Source: Phanerodontia chrysosporium
Taxonomy: Eukaryota > Basidiomycota > Agaricomycetes > Polyporales > Phanerochaetaceae
Direction of reading: 5' to 3'
Assembly (NCBI GenBank): GCA_001910725.1
Contig: MJGA01000044.1
Span: forward strand, 1 to 64,000
Length of the DNA stretch: 64,000 nt
A program made the position numbers and the translations under genes. Positions 33,180 to 45,741 of the stretch are shown piece by piece. The notes below the pieces were generated by a model. The model worked only from the letters and a program-made list of their open reading frames with translations. It was not told the origin of the DNA and searched no databases. Each line of letters begins with the position of its first letter. The first letter of the stretch is position 1.

Positions 33180-36100
33180 CTAGTTGGACCGATGAGTACG
33201 CTGGTCACGTAGATCGCGTAACAACTCACAGGCCATGTTCGAGAACTGCTGCTGGAGCTCATCCATGTTCACATCAGGGTCAACCGGAGGAGGAGTCGAG
33301 GGTTCGTTCTCATCCTCATCCATGCGATCCCCTTGACGTGGCTCCTGCTCGTCATCCCCGTCCTCGTCGTCGTTGCTGTAACTCGGCTGACGTGGCTCAT
33401 CCTCATTGTCGCTGGGATCAAGCTGGTCTTGCTCGTCACCCTGATTGTCGGAGGGTATGGTACCGGCAGAGATTGAGTTCGACGGCTCCGTGGGGTCGAT
33501 ATCCATGTCTTCAGGCTCCAGAGGCGGTGCGACAGTGGAGTTGCGCCCGGACTTCTGCTTCCGCCTTGGGGGAACGACTCGCCATTCTCCGCCCTCCTCC
33601 GATTCAGGACCAGGCGACGGAGCTGGATCGTTGTCCACGTTCGGCTCGGTCTCAGTCTCCTGAGCCTTGCCCTTGCCCTTGCCTTTACCTTTGCTCTTGC
33701 CCTTGCCCTTGCCTTTGCCCTTGCCCTTGCCTGTGCTCGTTGCCTCGCTGTCGCGCCGAGTGGTATCGGGAACGTCGTCGTTGTCGTCGTTGTCGTCATT
33801 GTCCGAAGTTGAGCCATGGTCGAAGTCGATCTCGTTCTCACGGTGACCCGCTTGAGCGTTGAGGGATTTCGCTGTTCAAAGCATTCGTTAGGATATGTCA
33901 CAAGTGTGTGAATTCCACCAATAGGCTTACCGACGACTGGCGTAATGACCGGCTTGAACAACATCTCTTGCATGCGAGCCTTACCGAACGCGATGTTGGC
34001 GATGGACCGTTCGCCGACGTCAAGTGCAAGGGGCCGGTAGAGGATGACCTGCTTCGCCTGAGGCGGACGCCAGACACGACCAGTCAGCTGCCGATCTTCT
34101 TGAGCGGACCACATAGGGGACTGAGATGCGGAGAAGTAAGCGATGAGGATGCTACACGCAAAAGCAGAGGCACATACCTTGAGGATGACGATGTTTGCGC
34201 AGTCAATGTTCAGCCCAGACTGACCGACACCCGAGACGACGAGGACGAGAGGTTCCTTGGACTCGCGGAATTCCTTGAGCACTCGAGCTCGCTTGGTCGG
34301 GGAAACCTTGCCAGAGATAAAGAGCGACTTGATGCCCTCCAAGTTGAAGACCTGAATGTGTCACAGGGCATAGTCAGTGCGTGTATCGGTCAGTGGCAAG
34401 CTAATCAACTCACCCTTTTGACCATCTCGTGGTGCGATGTGAACGACTCGTAGAGGATGACCTTGTCGACAGCGTGGATTTTGTCGAGCCAAAACTGAAG
34501 TTCCGTGGACGGGGAGAACTCCGCGCCTGATGCCTTCGCGTTCTGGTACTCTTCGTACTCCTGAGCTAGCTGGGGATCGTCCGGTGGTGGATGAGAGTAG
34601 GGTTCACCAGGTACGAGGTCGTTGGTCCAAGCCTGCCACTCTGGATCATCCTCGTCGATGTCGACGAACCGATCACCTCCAGGGCATTTGTTCACCAGGG
34701 GCGGGAGACCGGGCTTGGAGAAGTGGTACTTCAGGATCTTGATCACAGCCTGGAGTTTCGTAGCCGGTTGTTCCCTCCACTCCTCCAGCGACGCCGGACC
34801 TCTCCACAGCTTGTCCTGCAAGAACTTGACGTGATCGAGGACAGTACGTGACAGCAAGTAGAATCGCTGAAAACAGCAGTCAGCGCAATTATCGGAGCAG
34901 AGCTTGTGGAAGCAGGGCGGTCACCGGAGGTGACCACCATTGAGCCTCGTACTCACATTTGACGGAAATCCCGGAGGCACGTCGGGTTCGTAGTCGTCGT
35001 TGTGCATCATCGTGTCCAGAGCCTTAGCTTCGTGATCTTGAAGCTTGAGATAGATGTCGACGGAGATGGGCTCCGGTGCATGCCAGACCGAGCGGCCCTC
35101 GTGGTCCTTGCTATAGACCGTACGCCGCAACGCTCTCCCTGCGAACCATTTCTGGACTACGGCACAAAGCTCCTTGGAGACCTCCACGAGCTTTTGGCTG
35201 TTCTCCATGTCTTCTCCGCGCAACGCTCGAGCCCGATGGAAGTCCATAGAGTCCGCCTTCGCCTTGTCTTCACTCTTGGCCTTGCAGAGACGCATCCCCC
35301 AGTCCTTCTTGATGTCTTCCGTGACGTGGAAACCTTGCTTGTTGAGCTTGGCGAGGGTGAGTGCGTTCTGAATCCATGCTGAGTACTACAAGTCCACAGA
35401 GTCTGGAGGAGGCTTACCAGGTAATTCGTGACGATCGGTGTTGCAGATGCCGTGATAGTGAGCTCCGAACGCTCGACGAAATAGACGAGGGCTTGCAGCC
35501 GTGGACCGAAATTCCGCACCTCGTGGACCTCGTCGATGACAATGACGCTGGGCTTGATCTGGTGGTACAGAGTCGTCTTCGCGCGCTGCGACATGCTGAG
35601 TTCGCCTTTCCCGTTGAGCCCAACGTCAGCATCAGCCCAGACCGCCTGGCGCGTGAATTGTCAGTGACAGAGTTGCTATCAATAGTGCTCAACACACCGT
35701 CCGTGTCGTGAGGATAATCCGGCGGTAAGCCGGCATGCGACTGGCGGAGTAAACACGCGTCCAGAAGGCCTTCCGATTGTTCATGTCGAATTTACCGGTG
35801 TAGGTGAAGAGGTCGGCCGTTCCGGGCTTCAGCCAGCGATTGAGCTCTTCCTTCCATTGACTCAGAAGTGAAGGCGGGACGACGATAAGAGCTGGACGAT
35901 TGGGGTCCAGGAGGTGGTCCTTGTCGACGTTGGCTGCGAAGTGGTGAGGACGGGTAATGCGAGGTGGTCGCCAGTGGCGACCGCTGCTCGAGGGGGGCTC
36001 TGCACCACCAAGTTGGTGGGGTAACAAACTCATCCACCCCGATGCGTGCTTTGTCTGCGAGTGGTCGCCAGTGGCGACCACTGTGCTGCAGGACTCTGCA

Positions 36101-37694
36101 CTGCGAAGTTGGTGGAGTAGCAACTCCGCACCCATTCCGCCAAACGCTCCCCCCCCCGCGCATGGCCGCCAATGGCGACTGTTGGAGTGATTGCATCCAC
36201 TCACCAAATTTTCCGGGATACCGATGATTCACTTTCATGTTCTCCAACGCCGCAATCCGGTATGCGAGAAGGGCTATCACCTGAAGGGTCTTTCCGACGC
36301 CAACCTCATCGAGAAGCAGCATCGCATCGTGCTTGAAAAGTTGTTCGGCGAGGTGGTAGAGCCCAACGATCTGGTGGTACTTCAGGGCTGCAGGACTCTT
36401 ACGGTCCTCTGGCCAGTCCTTCGAGTTCGTCTCGCTGAACTCGCCATAGGGATCGATGTGGTCGACGAGGGTCGGAAGTTTGCCAGACGGAAAACCAAGG
36501 TTCGCCCACATCTCCGAAGGGACCATGCTGCTCGTAACCTGTTCCGAAGTAATATCCCATGCAACGTCGACGTTGGCCGCGTTACCCAATATGTTCTCCT
36601 GCGGGGGCTCATAGTCGATCCCCTCGAGGGCGGAGGCAATGGCGATCTCGATGGATGTCTTCAGCTCGTTGTCCGTGAGCTGAAAGAGTTGCACGGCGAG
36701 GTCTTTGTTGAGTTCTAATACGCTTTAGCCTTGGAAGACAATTTTACAATCTGAGCTCTCAACGTACTAACGCCTTCCTCCGTCTCCAGAGCAGACCGCA
36801 GTTCTTCGAGGTACTCTTTCAGCTCCCTCCCGATGACGATGTTCTCCTGACTCGGGACAATGTCGTAAAATTGAACGATATCTGGAGCGTGCTTGCTGAT
36901 GGTGCGGATTTCCTTGTGTAGCATTGCCGGAGTTAAAGTCCGGGCCTCCTTCTCGAGCTCTAAACGCGCAACCAGAATCAGAATAGCATAGACCTGTTTG
37001 AATGCAAGAGAACGTACTGTGCCTTGCCTCCTCGACGACCTTCTCGAGCTTCTTGATCCTGGTAACTCTCCGCTTCATCGCCGATTTCTCCTTGCTGAGG
37101 ACAACAACGTAGAGGTTCGTGAGCCAATTGAGAATGTCACCACTGCCGCGGAACGGATCAAGGTCGGGATCGAGCAGCCTGCTGCATAACTCCGTGCCAT
37201 GCCGGTGAACCATCTGGGCGGGCTTGCTCGCCTGGAGAGTTAATAGCACCCACAGCACGAATAAGCACCAGTCACACAATGCCTAAGTTTTGAATGCTTA
37301 CCGCAAAAGCGACATCCATGGATTCCCTGCGCCTCATGCACCCCTCCATGTTCATCTCGAGCTCGTGGAAGACCTCTGACGCCGTTTGGGTTACCTGCCA
37401 TTGCGGACGCTCGCTGATTCCCTTATACCATGCCTTGATAAAACCGCTGGCTTCCTTCGCGTCTGCGCCACCCTGCGACCCGAGGCAGTAAGCTTCGCGC
37501 TTTTTTCCAGACACCTTTGAAACGCCTGCAATGAAGCGTTTTACGAGCTTCCGCTGTGCTGGAGTGAGGGGCAAAACATCGGGCGAAGGATTGTCGTCCC
37601 AAAGTGGGCGTTCGACACCTGTGATTGTTTTCCAAATTGGCATCTCCCAGATTTCAGGGTGGGAGATGAGAATCGTGCGCCAGGTGGCGCCCAT
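33180..37694 (-). CDS. helicase A: SNF2-type ATPase
   Basis: Eleven exons: 37694-37302, 37231-37018, 36959-36768, 36714-36205, 35933-35698, 35645-35418, 35367-34957, 34866-34414, 34351-34178, 34120-33931, 33871-33180; 3693 nt, 1230 aa, no break. SNF2-superfamily motifs: DEVGVGKT (about 402), VPPSLLSQW, DEVHE (about 552), TASATP, a long insert between the lobes, SGVGQSGLN (about 919) and QLTGRVWRPPQ (about 948). The tail has a run of Gly-Lys repeats, then acidic and Ser/Pro-rich sequence. Expected role: ATP-driven DNA translocase acting on chromatin. No RING or bromodomain is seen. The start is supported by alignment with helicase B and a CATATAAG box about 85 nt upstream. Intron 35934-36204 is 271 nt because it holds three palindromes. 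Confidence 0.9.
35964..36182. repeat. three palindromes inside a helicase A intron
   Basis: Copies at 35964-35984, 36061-36081 (perfect arms) and 36162-36182. The sequence between them is itself an imperfect tandem repeat of about 97 bp (shared ctctgca, aagttggtgg and caaact-like blocks). Confidence 0.85.
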
Positions 37695-38720
37695 CGCAGT
37701 CTATGTCAATGTCGTCAGTTGAAGAGGAGTGTTTTCGAGGGCAAAGGGCGTATCCAACTGATCAGAGCATGAGGGTCTTATATGGAGCACAGAGCTGGTT
37801 ACATTGTCGCAGCGGCAAATGGAAACCCGTATCTGATCACCATCAGATAGCATGGAAGAGCGGAGATCATCAAAACAGGTGTGCAGAGCCAGACGATCAG
37901 GGGTTTCCAAACGCCGATCGTCTGCCCCACCCGACTAAAACGCTTGACACCCGAGCAGTGCGCCCAAGTGCTCGCCAGTGGCAACCATGGCGCATAGGAA
38001 TCCTGGATGTAGTCGGAGTTTGTTTTCGCTGCAACGCAGAGAGTGCGGTGCGAGGGTTATAGCAGCTGCGCAATTAGGCGCCCACAGCGTTGGGTGAGCC
38101 AATGGGATCGCAGCTCAGGACGTGGCCAATGAGGTCGAGCAAAAATCATCCAACACCTATCTGGCACTCTCCCCCCAGGCACCAGTTCTTAATAGTGAAT
38201 CAGAATCCCACTAGAAACTGGTGAATCTGGGCATTAAGTGGGTGACTTCCCATAAGCAACTTAGGGAGTACTGGACGCTTCAGACAACTTTCCCAAGTTT
38301 GCATAAGAAAAGCATGACACAGTTGATACGAACCCCACTTCCCAGATGGTAACTCCACTGTTTCCGATCTGCTTTCCGTCTAAAATCTGGAGAAGGGTAA
38401 GTACCCTCTTGTTGCCCAAGAAAGGTAAGTGAAGGATACGGGCCTTACTCTTATGGCAACTCCGAGTCAACATCCTGATCGCAGTTCTCCAATGACAGGT
38501 TCGGCACATTCGTGTCTAAACGTCACCGCAGTTGGGCTTATCGGTTGGATGCGCGAGCTAGGTGGCTCGTTGTCACACCCACACAGCCACGCCTCTACTC
38601 TAGACACGTAGCTGTCCCCAAATCCTTATGCGAAGTCACCCATTACAGGTCATGACTACTACTACTACAGGAGGCAAAAATCAGGCATTACAGAACAAGA
38701 ACTGCGGTAACGACAGATCT
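37695..38720. other. intergenic between the helicases
   Basis: Upstream region of helicase A with a TATA-like box at 37776-37781 (minus strand) and one palindrome copy at 37968-37988. No gene is seen in the remainder. Confidence 0.5.
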
Positions 38721-41700
38721 TCAAAGCTTCGGTAGCTTATCGAACGCCAGAGGTGGAGCCCTGACGACCCTCTGTGTGCGCGTTCCGCTCGCCTTGCCCA
38801 AGACTGCACTTGCCTTCCGGGGATGCTTCGATGTGGAGGGCTCATCGCTGTCCTCCTCGATGTCCTCGATGACAGCCTGACCTTTTCCCTTGTCAGCCTT
38901 CGTCTTGCGATTGCCTTTGATGGATGTCTCTGCATGCTCCTTGGAAGGCTCGATGCGCATTTTCTTCTTCAGACGCAGAGGCGGAGATGACTCATGTGCA
39001 GGTGGAAGCCTTGAAGTCATGACATCATCGAAATCTTCTGGTGCTGAAGGTCATGTTCAGTATCTGCATGTGCTAAGATAGACAGCATCCCACTTACACA
39101 TTGGCAGCTCTGGTTGCAGGGCGATCTTGGGTGCGGGCTGTACAAAGTCCAGGTCTGTTGAAGTTGGAGACGGAAGAGACGGCGGACTCGATGCCCGCAC
39201 CGGAGTTCGGGGCGGATCTGGTAACGACCACTCGCTTGTGAGCTCTGGCTGCACGGGCTCTTCATCACTTTCCTCTTCCTCTTCCATGCGCACAGCCAAG
39301 CTACGAATCCGACCTGGCGGAGTGTCCACCACAGACTGAGGAGGAGAGCAGCACTGAGCTTGAACACTTTGGGCAGTTTCTTCGAAGGTAGAGCGAGACT
39401 CACATCAGTTGCCAGTGGACTGGAGACGGACGTTGGCTCTGGTATAGCGGCAGTAAAGTCCGACGCGACAGATATCGCATCGTCTAAATTCTCCGCCCGT
39501 TTCCGTTTGCCCAGCTCAACGGGTGGTGAACTGTCTTCGATCTCAGAAGGGGCAGGAGTAGGCTGAGGAACGCTTGGCTTTGCCTTCTTGCGAGGTTTCG
39601 GCTTCGCCTTCGGTGGTGCAGCAGGTTCCTTCGGCGTAGCCTGCTTGACATTCACCCTACCCTTGCCCTTGGTCTCCTCCTCACTTTGAACATCTGCCTC
39701 TTCGTCGATACCTTCGTCTTCCTCAGCCTCGCGAGCGGCCACAAGAGTTTGCTCTATTCCCCCAAATGATATGAGCAATTCACTCCATTAGCAGATAAGG
39801 TGAGTTGCACTCACGGACAAGCGTTGTCATGGCGGGCTTAAAGAACATCTCTTGCATTCCTTCCTTGCTGAATGCGATGTTTGCCAGGGACCGTTCGCCA
39901 ACGTCGAGAGCAAGAGTGCGGTAGACTATCACTTGCTTGACTTGTGGGCGCCTCCACACGCGGCCGATAAACTGACTGTCCTCTTGTGCTGACCACATTG
40001 GAGACTGAGTGAAAAACAAAGTTGTTCGATTAGTCTCAACCGCATGCCATAAATATCTGCCTCACCTTCAGAATGACAATATTCGCGCAGTCAATGTTGA
40101 GCCCCGACTGGGCGACGCCAGAGACGACGAGCACCAGTGGCTCTTTCGACTCGCGGAACTCCTTCAAAATATTCGCTCGCTTCTTCGGTGCAACCTTACC
40201 AGAGATAAAGAGGTATTTGATGCCCTCTAGGTCAAACACCTAAGAAACGCTGGTTAGACAAGGTGGATAACCTTATATGAGCGGTCACTAGCTTACCTTC
40301 TTCACAATTGGGTGGTGCGAGGTGAAGGGTTCGTACAAGACCGCCTTGTCGACCGTGCGGGCCTGGTCAAGCCAAAAACGCAATTCCGGGGAGACCGGAA
40401 TATCAGCTTTTGAGGCTCCAGAGGACGTATGCTTCAGATACTTGTCGTACTCGTCAACGATGCCTCGTGGATCGTAAGGTGGAGGTTGCTCATATGGCTC
40501 TCCAGCAACTAGGTCGTTAGTCCATGCTCTCCACTCATCGTCCTCTGGGTCGCAGTTCACCAGACGGTATCCATCAGGGCACTTGTTCACTAGAGGTGGA
40601 AGTTGGGATTTCCGGAAGTGATGCTTGAGAATCTTTACGACTGCTTGCAACTTGGTAGACGGCATGTCATTCCACTCATGCAGCGTTCTTGGGCCCTCCC
40701 AATGTCGGTTCTTTAGGAACTTTACATGGTCGAGCGCCTTGCGACAGAGCAGGTAAAAGCGCTAAAAGTAAGAGTCTGTGAGATGGCACCCGAATGACCG
40801 CCACTGGCGACCACTTTGCGGCGCTTTGCGGGTAACGCCCCTCCCGCTCCCGCGGTCACCAAAAACAGCCACTGTGCACACAGACACAAATGATGGAAAC
40901 AAGAGCACGCACATTGGTGACAGAGTCCCGGGGGTTATCAACATCGACGTCCTCATCCGTCATCATTGTGGACAGGGCCTCCGACTCGTGTTCGTGGAGC
41001 TTGAGGTACAGGTCAACGGAGATTGGCTCCGGTGCACCCCAAACAGGGCGACCTTCATTGTCTTTGCTGTAGATCGTCCTTCGCAGGGCCCTCCCCACAA
41101 ACCATTGCTGCATCGTTCCGCATAGTTCCTGCGATACGACACGAAGATGAGATGCATCCTCTGCAAACTCACCACGCTGAGCCTTTGCACGGTCGAATTC
41201 CGCATCTGCGCTGCCGCTATCCTTGTCTTGCCTCTTCGCCTTACGAAGGCGCGCTGCCCAGGAATTCTTCAACGAGTCCGTGACATGGTGACCCTGCTTC
41301 GTAAGCTTCGCGAGGGTCAATGCGTTCTGAAAGACAGTTGGTAGTAAGCAAAGTTTTGTAATAGCAGAGCCGTCTTACTAGGTAGTTGGTAACGATGGGC
41401 GTCGCGGAAGCAGTAATGGTGAGCTCCGATTTCTCCACAAAATGGACCAGAGCATCGAGGCGCGGTCCAAAGTTCCGCACTTCGTGCACCTCGTCGATAA
41501 CAAACACGCCAGGGGTGATCTGATACAAGGTGTTCTTCACTTTGGCACTTGATGAGATAGTGCCGATGCCGGTAATCGCGACTTCAGCGTCGGACCATAG
41601 CGCCTAGCAAGAATGATCATCTGTGGGCAAAGGCCGGAATGCAGTTGCACGCACCGTGCGCGTAGTAAGAATCACTTTTCTGTACGGCTCCATCTTGCTC

Positions 41701-43469
41701 GCTTGCCAGATCGAGTTCCAGAACGCACCCCGATTCTCCGTCTCGTACTTGCCGCTGTAGACGAAAATGTCTGCGCTCCCTGGTTGTAGCCAGCGGACAA
41801 GCTCTTCCCGCCATTGGTTGAGTAGAGAAGGCGGCACCACGATAATCGTGGGCCGTGACTCGTCCAACTCCGTTTGGGCTTCCTCTGTAAGGGTCGTTAG
41901 CCGTTTGTCATTGCTGGTTGGCTCTGCGGAGTTGTGGTTGCTGGTGGCGACCACGACATGCGGCAACAAAGACTAGAGTGGGAGATGTAACTCACTGAAC
42001 ATTCCCGGGTAAGTCTTCTGCAGTTTCTTATGTTCAATCGCCCAAATGCGATATGCAATAAGACTGATAATCTGCAGTGTTTTCCCGACACCGACCTCGT
42101 CGAGAAGCAACATTGCATCCTTCTTGAACATTTGTTCTGAAAGCCGGTAGAGGCCAACGACTTGGTGGTACTTGAGCGTCGCAGGGACTTTTCGGTCCTC
42201 TGGCCAGTCAGCTTTGTTCGCCTCGCTGAACTCCCCGTACGGATCGAGATGCTTCACGAGCGTCGGAAGTCCATCACTCGGAATTCCGAGGTCCTTGAAC
42301 ATATCACCTGGCGACATCTGATTCAACTCCGACACCGCCGCCAGATCCCAGACCAATTCGCCGTTGTTCTGGTCAGCATCGAAGACACGAGTAGGCTGAG
42401 AGTCCTCATCCATGCCATCAAGCGCTGAAGCAATGTCGCCATCGATCGCGGACTTCAAAGCCGGGTCCGTCAGCTGAAATATCTGAAGACCAAGGTCTTT
42501 GTTGATCTCTGTATAGAAACTCAGTCAGGAAATCCCCTAGAATTCATGTTGCGTACTTGTGCCGTTTTCTGTGTGGAGTGCTGACTGTATCTTTCGAAGA
42601 TACTCTGTCAACTCCGAGTTCTTGCGGATGTTTTCTTCAAGTGCCACAAGCCCGCGGAGTTGTAGGAGTTTTGGCGCGTGCTTGGTGATCGTGCGAATCT
42701 CCTGAATGGCTCCCGCACTCATCCCCTTTGTGAGAGTATCCAATTCTGTGATATACAGTGAGAAACTTATGCACTGATAGCATGATGGAAGTCCGCACTA
42801 TGCCTCGCGGTCTCGACTTTCTGTTCAAGACTACGCATCCTGTCCAAACTCCGCTTCATGGCCGACTTGTCCTTGCTGATTATGACTGAGTACAGTGTGC
42901 TGACCCAAACTCGGAGATGCTCGGCCTCTTCGTGGAACATGAGGCTGATGTCAGGATCAAGAAGGTGGGCAACAATGTGGGCACTGTGGGTCTTTGCGAT
43001 AAAGTCCGCAGAAATTCTCTGGTGCTTTGGTCAGACAAGGTAAACACTCAAGTATTAAAGTACGTACGCTTGTATTCGTGTCCATGGTGTTCAGTTTGCG
43101 CATCAAGTTTGGGTAGTCGATTCCAAGCTCCTCGAAGAGAGCGTTTGCTCTGTCCGTGACTTGCCACTCGACGCGACATCGGACAAGTTTGAACCATACT
43201 TCGATGAGACGTACAGCCTCCTTGTCCTGAGCTGTGCACGCTGCATGACTGCCTTGACAAAATCTTTCGCGGGCCTTGCCTTTGTAGCTGGATAACCGTG
43301 CGATGAAGTTCTGCATGCTTTTCCGTTCCTTCAAAGTTACCACTGGCATTAGGTCTGGTTGGGGATGGTCGTCCCAGATGGGACGCTGGATACCCGTGGC
43401 TGCCTGCCACTGCTCCATGGTCCAAACTAGAGGGGCGTACGTGAGCACCTTGCGCCAGCTTGCACCCAT
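38721..43469 (-). CDS. helicase B: SNF2-type ATPase, paralogue of A
   Basis: Exons: 43469-43068, 43024-42799, 42745-42557, 42508-41996, 41884-41655, 41603-41379, 41326-40913, 40761-40297, 40239-40066, 40004-39815, 39753-39404, 39335-39098, 39043-38721; 3939 nt, 1312 aa. The first ten intron positions and phases match helicase A. Motifs DEVGVGKT, VPPSLLNQW, DEVHE, TASATP, SGVAQSGLN and QFIGRVWRRPQ are intact. The tail is Lys/Pro-rich and acidic. I chose the start MGASW because helicase A begins with the same residues and a TATATA box lies about 74 nt upstream. An in-frame ATG at 43586 would add 39 residues. Intron 41885-41995 corresponds to the palindrome intron of helicase A and holds one degenerate copy. 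Confidence 0.9.
40794..40814. repeat. palindrome copy in helicase B intron 7
   Basis: Right arm TGGCGACCAC intact, left arm ATGACCGCCA. It lies in the 151-nt intron 40762-40912, again one of the longest of the gene. Confidence 0.75.
41934..41954. repeat. palindrome copy in a helicase B intron
   Basis: GTGGTTGCTG-G-TGGCGACCAC: perfect right arm, two changes in the left arm. It lies in the intron that corresponds to 35934-36204 of helicase A. Confidence 0.75.
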
Positions 43470-43586
43470 TTTGCTGAGGTACGCCGGGCTCTCTCGTGAA
43501 GGTGGGAAGGGAAGCACAACCGACAGGTCTGTGGTCATATATAAGGGTACGATGCTCGCACCACCATCATCGTTGATCTGCTTCAT

Positions 43587-44067
43587 GGGATTTAGTCAAA
43601 CGAAAAAAAAAATCCCTGATTTTGATGAGACATCTTGGTTACTCCTATATCCTACTGGTTCATCCGTGCAAATAAGATCACCAGGCCTTGCACGCCATTG
43701 GTGACCACTGAGGCGCAGGGACGTGCTGCGAGCATCTCATTAGTGCGGTGATGCGTGCCTCACCAGAGCACTGGGCACCGAGCCGGGGCATAGGACACAT
43801 CGCTTAGCCAGCAGCCGCGGGCGCCGAGCACTGCAGTGGTCGCCAGAGGCGACCGCGCGGACTGGGCCTGCATGGGGTACGTCACTGTCGTGACGGCTGC
43901 CGATGGCGACCACCTCCGTGCCTCTGATGGTACTCAGTCCGGCAACTTGCAGTGACATCTGATAACGTTGACGCAGTAGACAATGGAATGAACGTTGATC
44001 GCGCCATATTCAAATTGGAGGAACATATAAAGCATTGGGGATACCTGCCGGACTCTGTGAGCTCGTC
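43587..44067. promoter_or_regulatory. divergent promoter, helicase B / SIM protein 1
   Basis: Palindrome copies at 43688-43708 (weak), 43836-43856 and 43893-43913. A TATAAA box near 44026-44031 is 37-42 nt upstream of the SIM protein 1 start. The arrangement allows shared control of both genes. Confidence 0.55.
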
Positions 44068-45023
44068 ATGGCTTCGCAACCCACGGCCCCTGCTACATTC
44101 AAATCTCAGCTCAAGAACCTCCTGACGCGAGAGAGAATCAGATATGTTCATTATAACGTGCTCTTGAAGAGAATTGTACGATGCAGCTGCTTTTCTATGA
44201 CCATTGCTGATCTGCGTTTGTAGCGCGATGTGATTGCGGCGCACAGCGGAGACCCGGATGCTCAGGAGGTCGCTAGGCTGATGAGCACAAGGAATGGGTC
44301 TCCTTCTGGCGAGTTGCTCGCTGCCTGTGACTGGGTGTACAAGTTGCAGTTCCAGGAAAACTCGAACTCCCATGGGGAAGAGGACTCCGATGACGGACGT
44401 GGGAGCGACTCTGACACGCAGATGTCCACAGAGGAGCTCATCAGTCACGAGCCTTCCACGCATGCTTCCTCCAACGACGACGAGGACGACGAGGACGACG
44501 ACGAGGACGACGAGGACGAGGACAAAGAACACGAAGTCGTTGACCTGACGCTGTCTAGCGACGACAATGTCGACGAGGGTGGAGTGCAGCACTCCGACCG
44601 CACGGATCGCCTCGTCATAGACCTCACTCTGCTGGGTGACGATGAAGACCCCAGCGTCGCCGTCCGTCGCTCCGAGGAGCGTTACTTGGCCGATCGCGCC
44701 CGCAAGGTCATCTCGGAGTTGATCTCCGACGGGCCGTGGAGCAACGGTTGGATCGCTGCGCGGAGATTCATTGTATGCAGATGCTGCTTATTTCTCAGCA
44801 AGGTCCACACTAATCAACAATGTATCCGCAGTCGAACTGTATGCACAAACACGGAGAGCCTGCCACCTTTGTTGGGCTTCTGCACCTTGTGGAACGTCAT
44901 GACCTCCCGGAGCTGGCGGACTGCATGGAGGCCATGGGATACCAGGCCTTTGCCGACAACGAGACCTTCGTTGCTGCCCTTCAGATTCTCGCTGCTAACG
45001 ACGATTGTGATATCGCAGCGTAA
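44068..45023 (+). CDS. SIM protein 1: acidic protein with two SUMO-interaction motifs
   Basis: Exons 44068-44175, 44224-44772 and 44832-45023, all phase 0, 282 aa. Two motifs, VVDLTLSSDD and VIDLTLLGDD, match the SUMO-interaction consensus (hydrophobic core VxxL type next to acidic and Ser residues). Between residues about 110 and 155 lies an Asp/Glu run. The N-terminus and the C-terminal third are helical without a known domain. Paralogue of the gene at the right edge, with the same three-exon layout. Likely a SUMO-binding adaptor, by motif only; the partner is unknown. Divergent to helicase B. Confidence 0.75.
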
Positions 45024-45741
45024 ACTACCTTTGTGTCGTCATGTACATCAAATGGCTTTTGTATCGGCTGCATTGTCATGAATAAATCGCTGCTCGGCAA
45101 TGGTCGCCAAGGGCGACCACCACGACGCGTGTGCACGGTCCTGTGGGTGCTGGCTGGGCAGAGGCGCTGAAGTGGGCTGCCGTGCGGGTGGACGCCAGTG
45201 GCGACCACTCTCGCGGTGCGGCCGCTCATCGACTACCTTCATCACTCTACTGTTAATCCCCAGCCAATCAATGATATTTATGGCAGATTCTGTTCCAATT
45301 TAATTTCATTGCCATCATGGCAATGTCACAAGGGCAGGGTAGACTGGAATACTGCCCATTCTGCTGCCAAGTTCCCCGATTTTGCCATGTCCAGCTTTAC
45401 GCCTGTTGAAACGCTCTCAAGCTTAGAACACAGCTGTTTATGTCACCGCTAGGCCCATAGAAATCAGTGCACACGTGTTATTTCTAGCAAAGTTCAGACT
45501 CCGCCCACTAGTGGAATCGTGCCATTAGGCTTTGCCTTTCCTGGTACGTAGTTTGTTTAGCGTAGGTCACCTCCGCGTCGCTTAGGGTCGCGATGCCATG
45601 TCATCAATGCGACCCTTGATGGGCTCCATCTGCCTTTCATATATCTTTCCACTACCCTTCGTCAACACTGCCCATCGCCTCCATTTTTTTATCGGAAAGC
45701 TGCGCTCCACTTGTCGCTCCTTGTTAATCACAACCCAAATC
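45024..45741. other. intergenic with two palindromes and a TATA box
   Basis: Palindrome copies at 45100-45120 and 45188-45208, 88 bp apart. A tcatatatc TATA-like box at about 45636-45644 is about 100 nt upstream of the next start. Confidence 0.6.

Noticed and set aside
33269..34342. 357-codon minus-strand frame with Arg/Ala/Lys repeats
   Set aside because: It is helicase A exons 9-11 read through introns and in the wrong frame at the Gly-Lys repeat.
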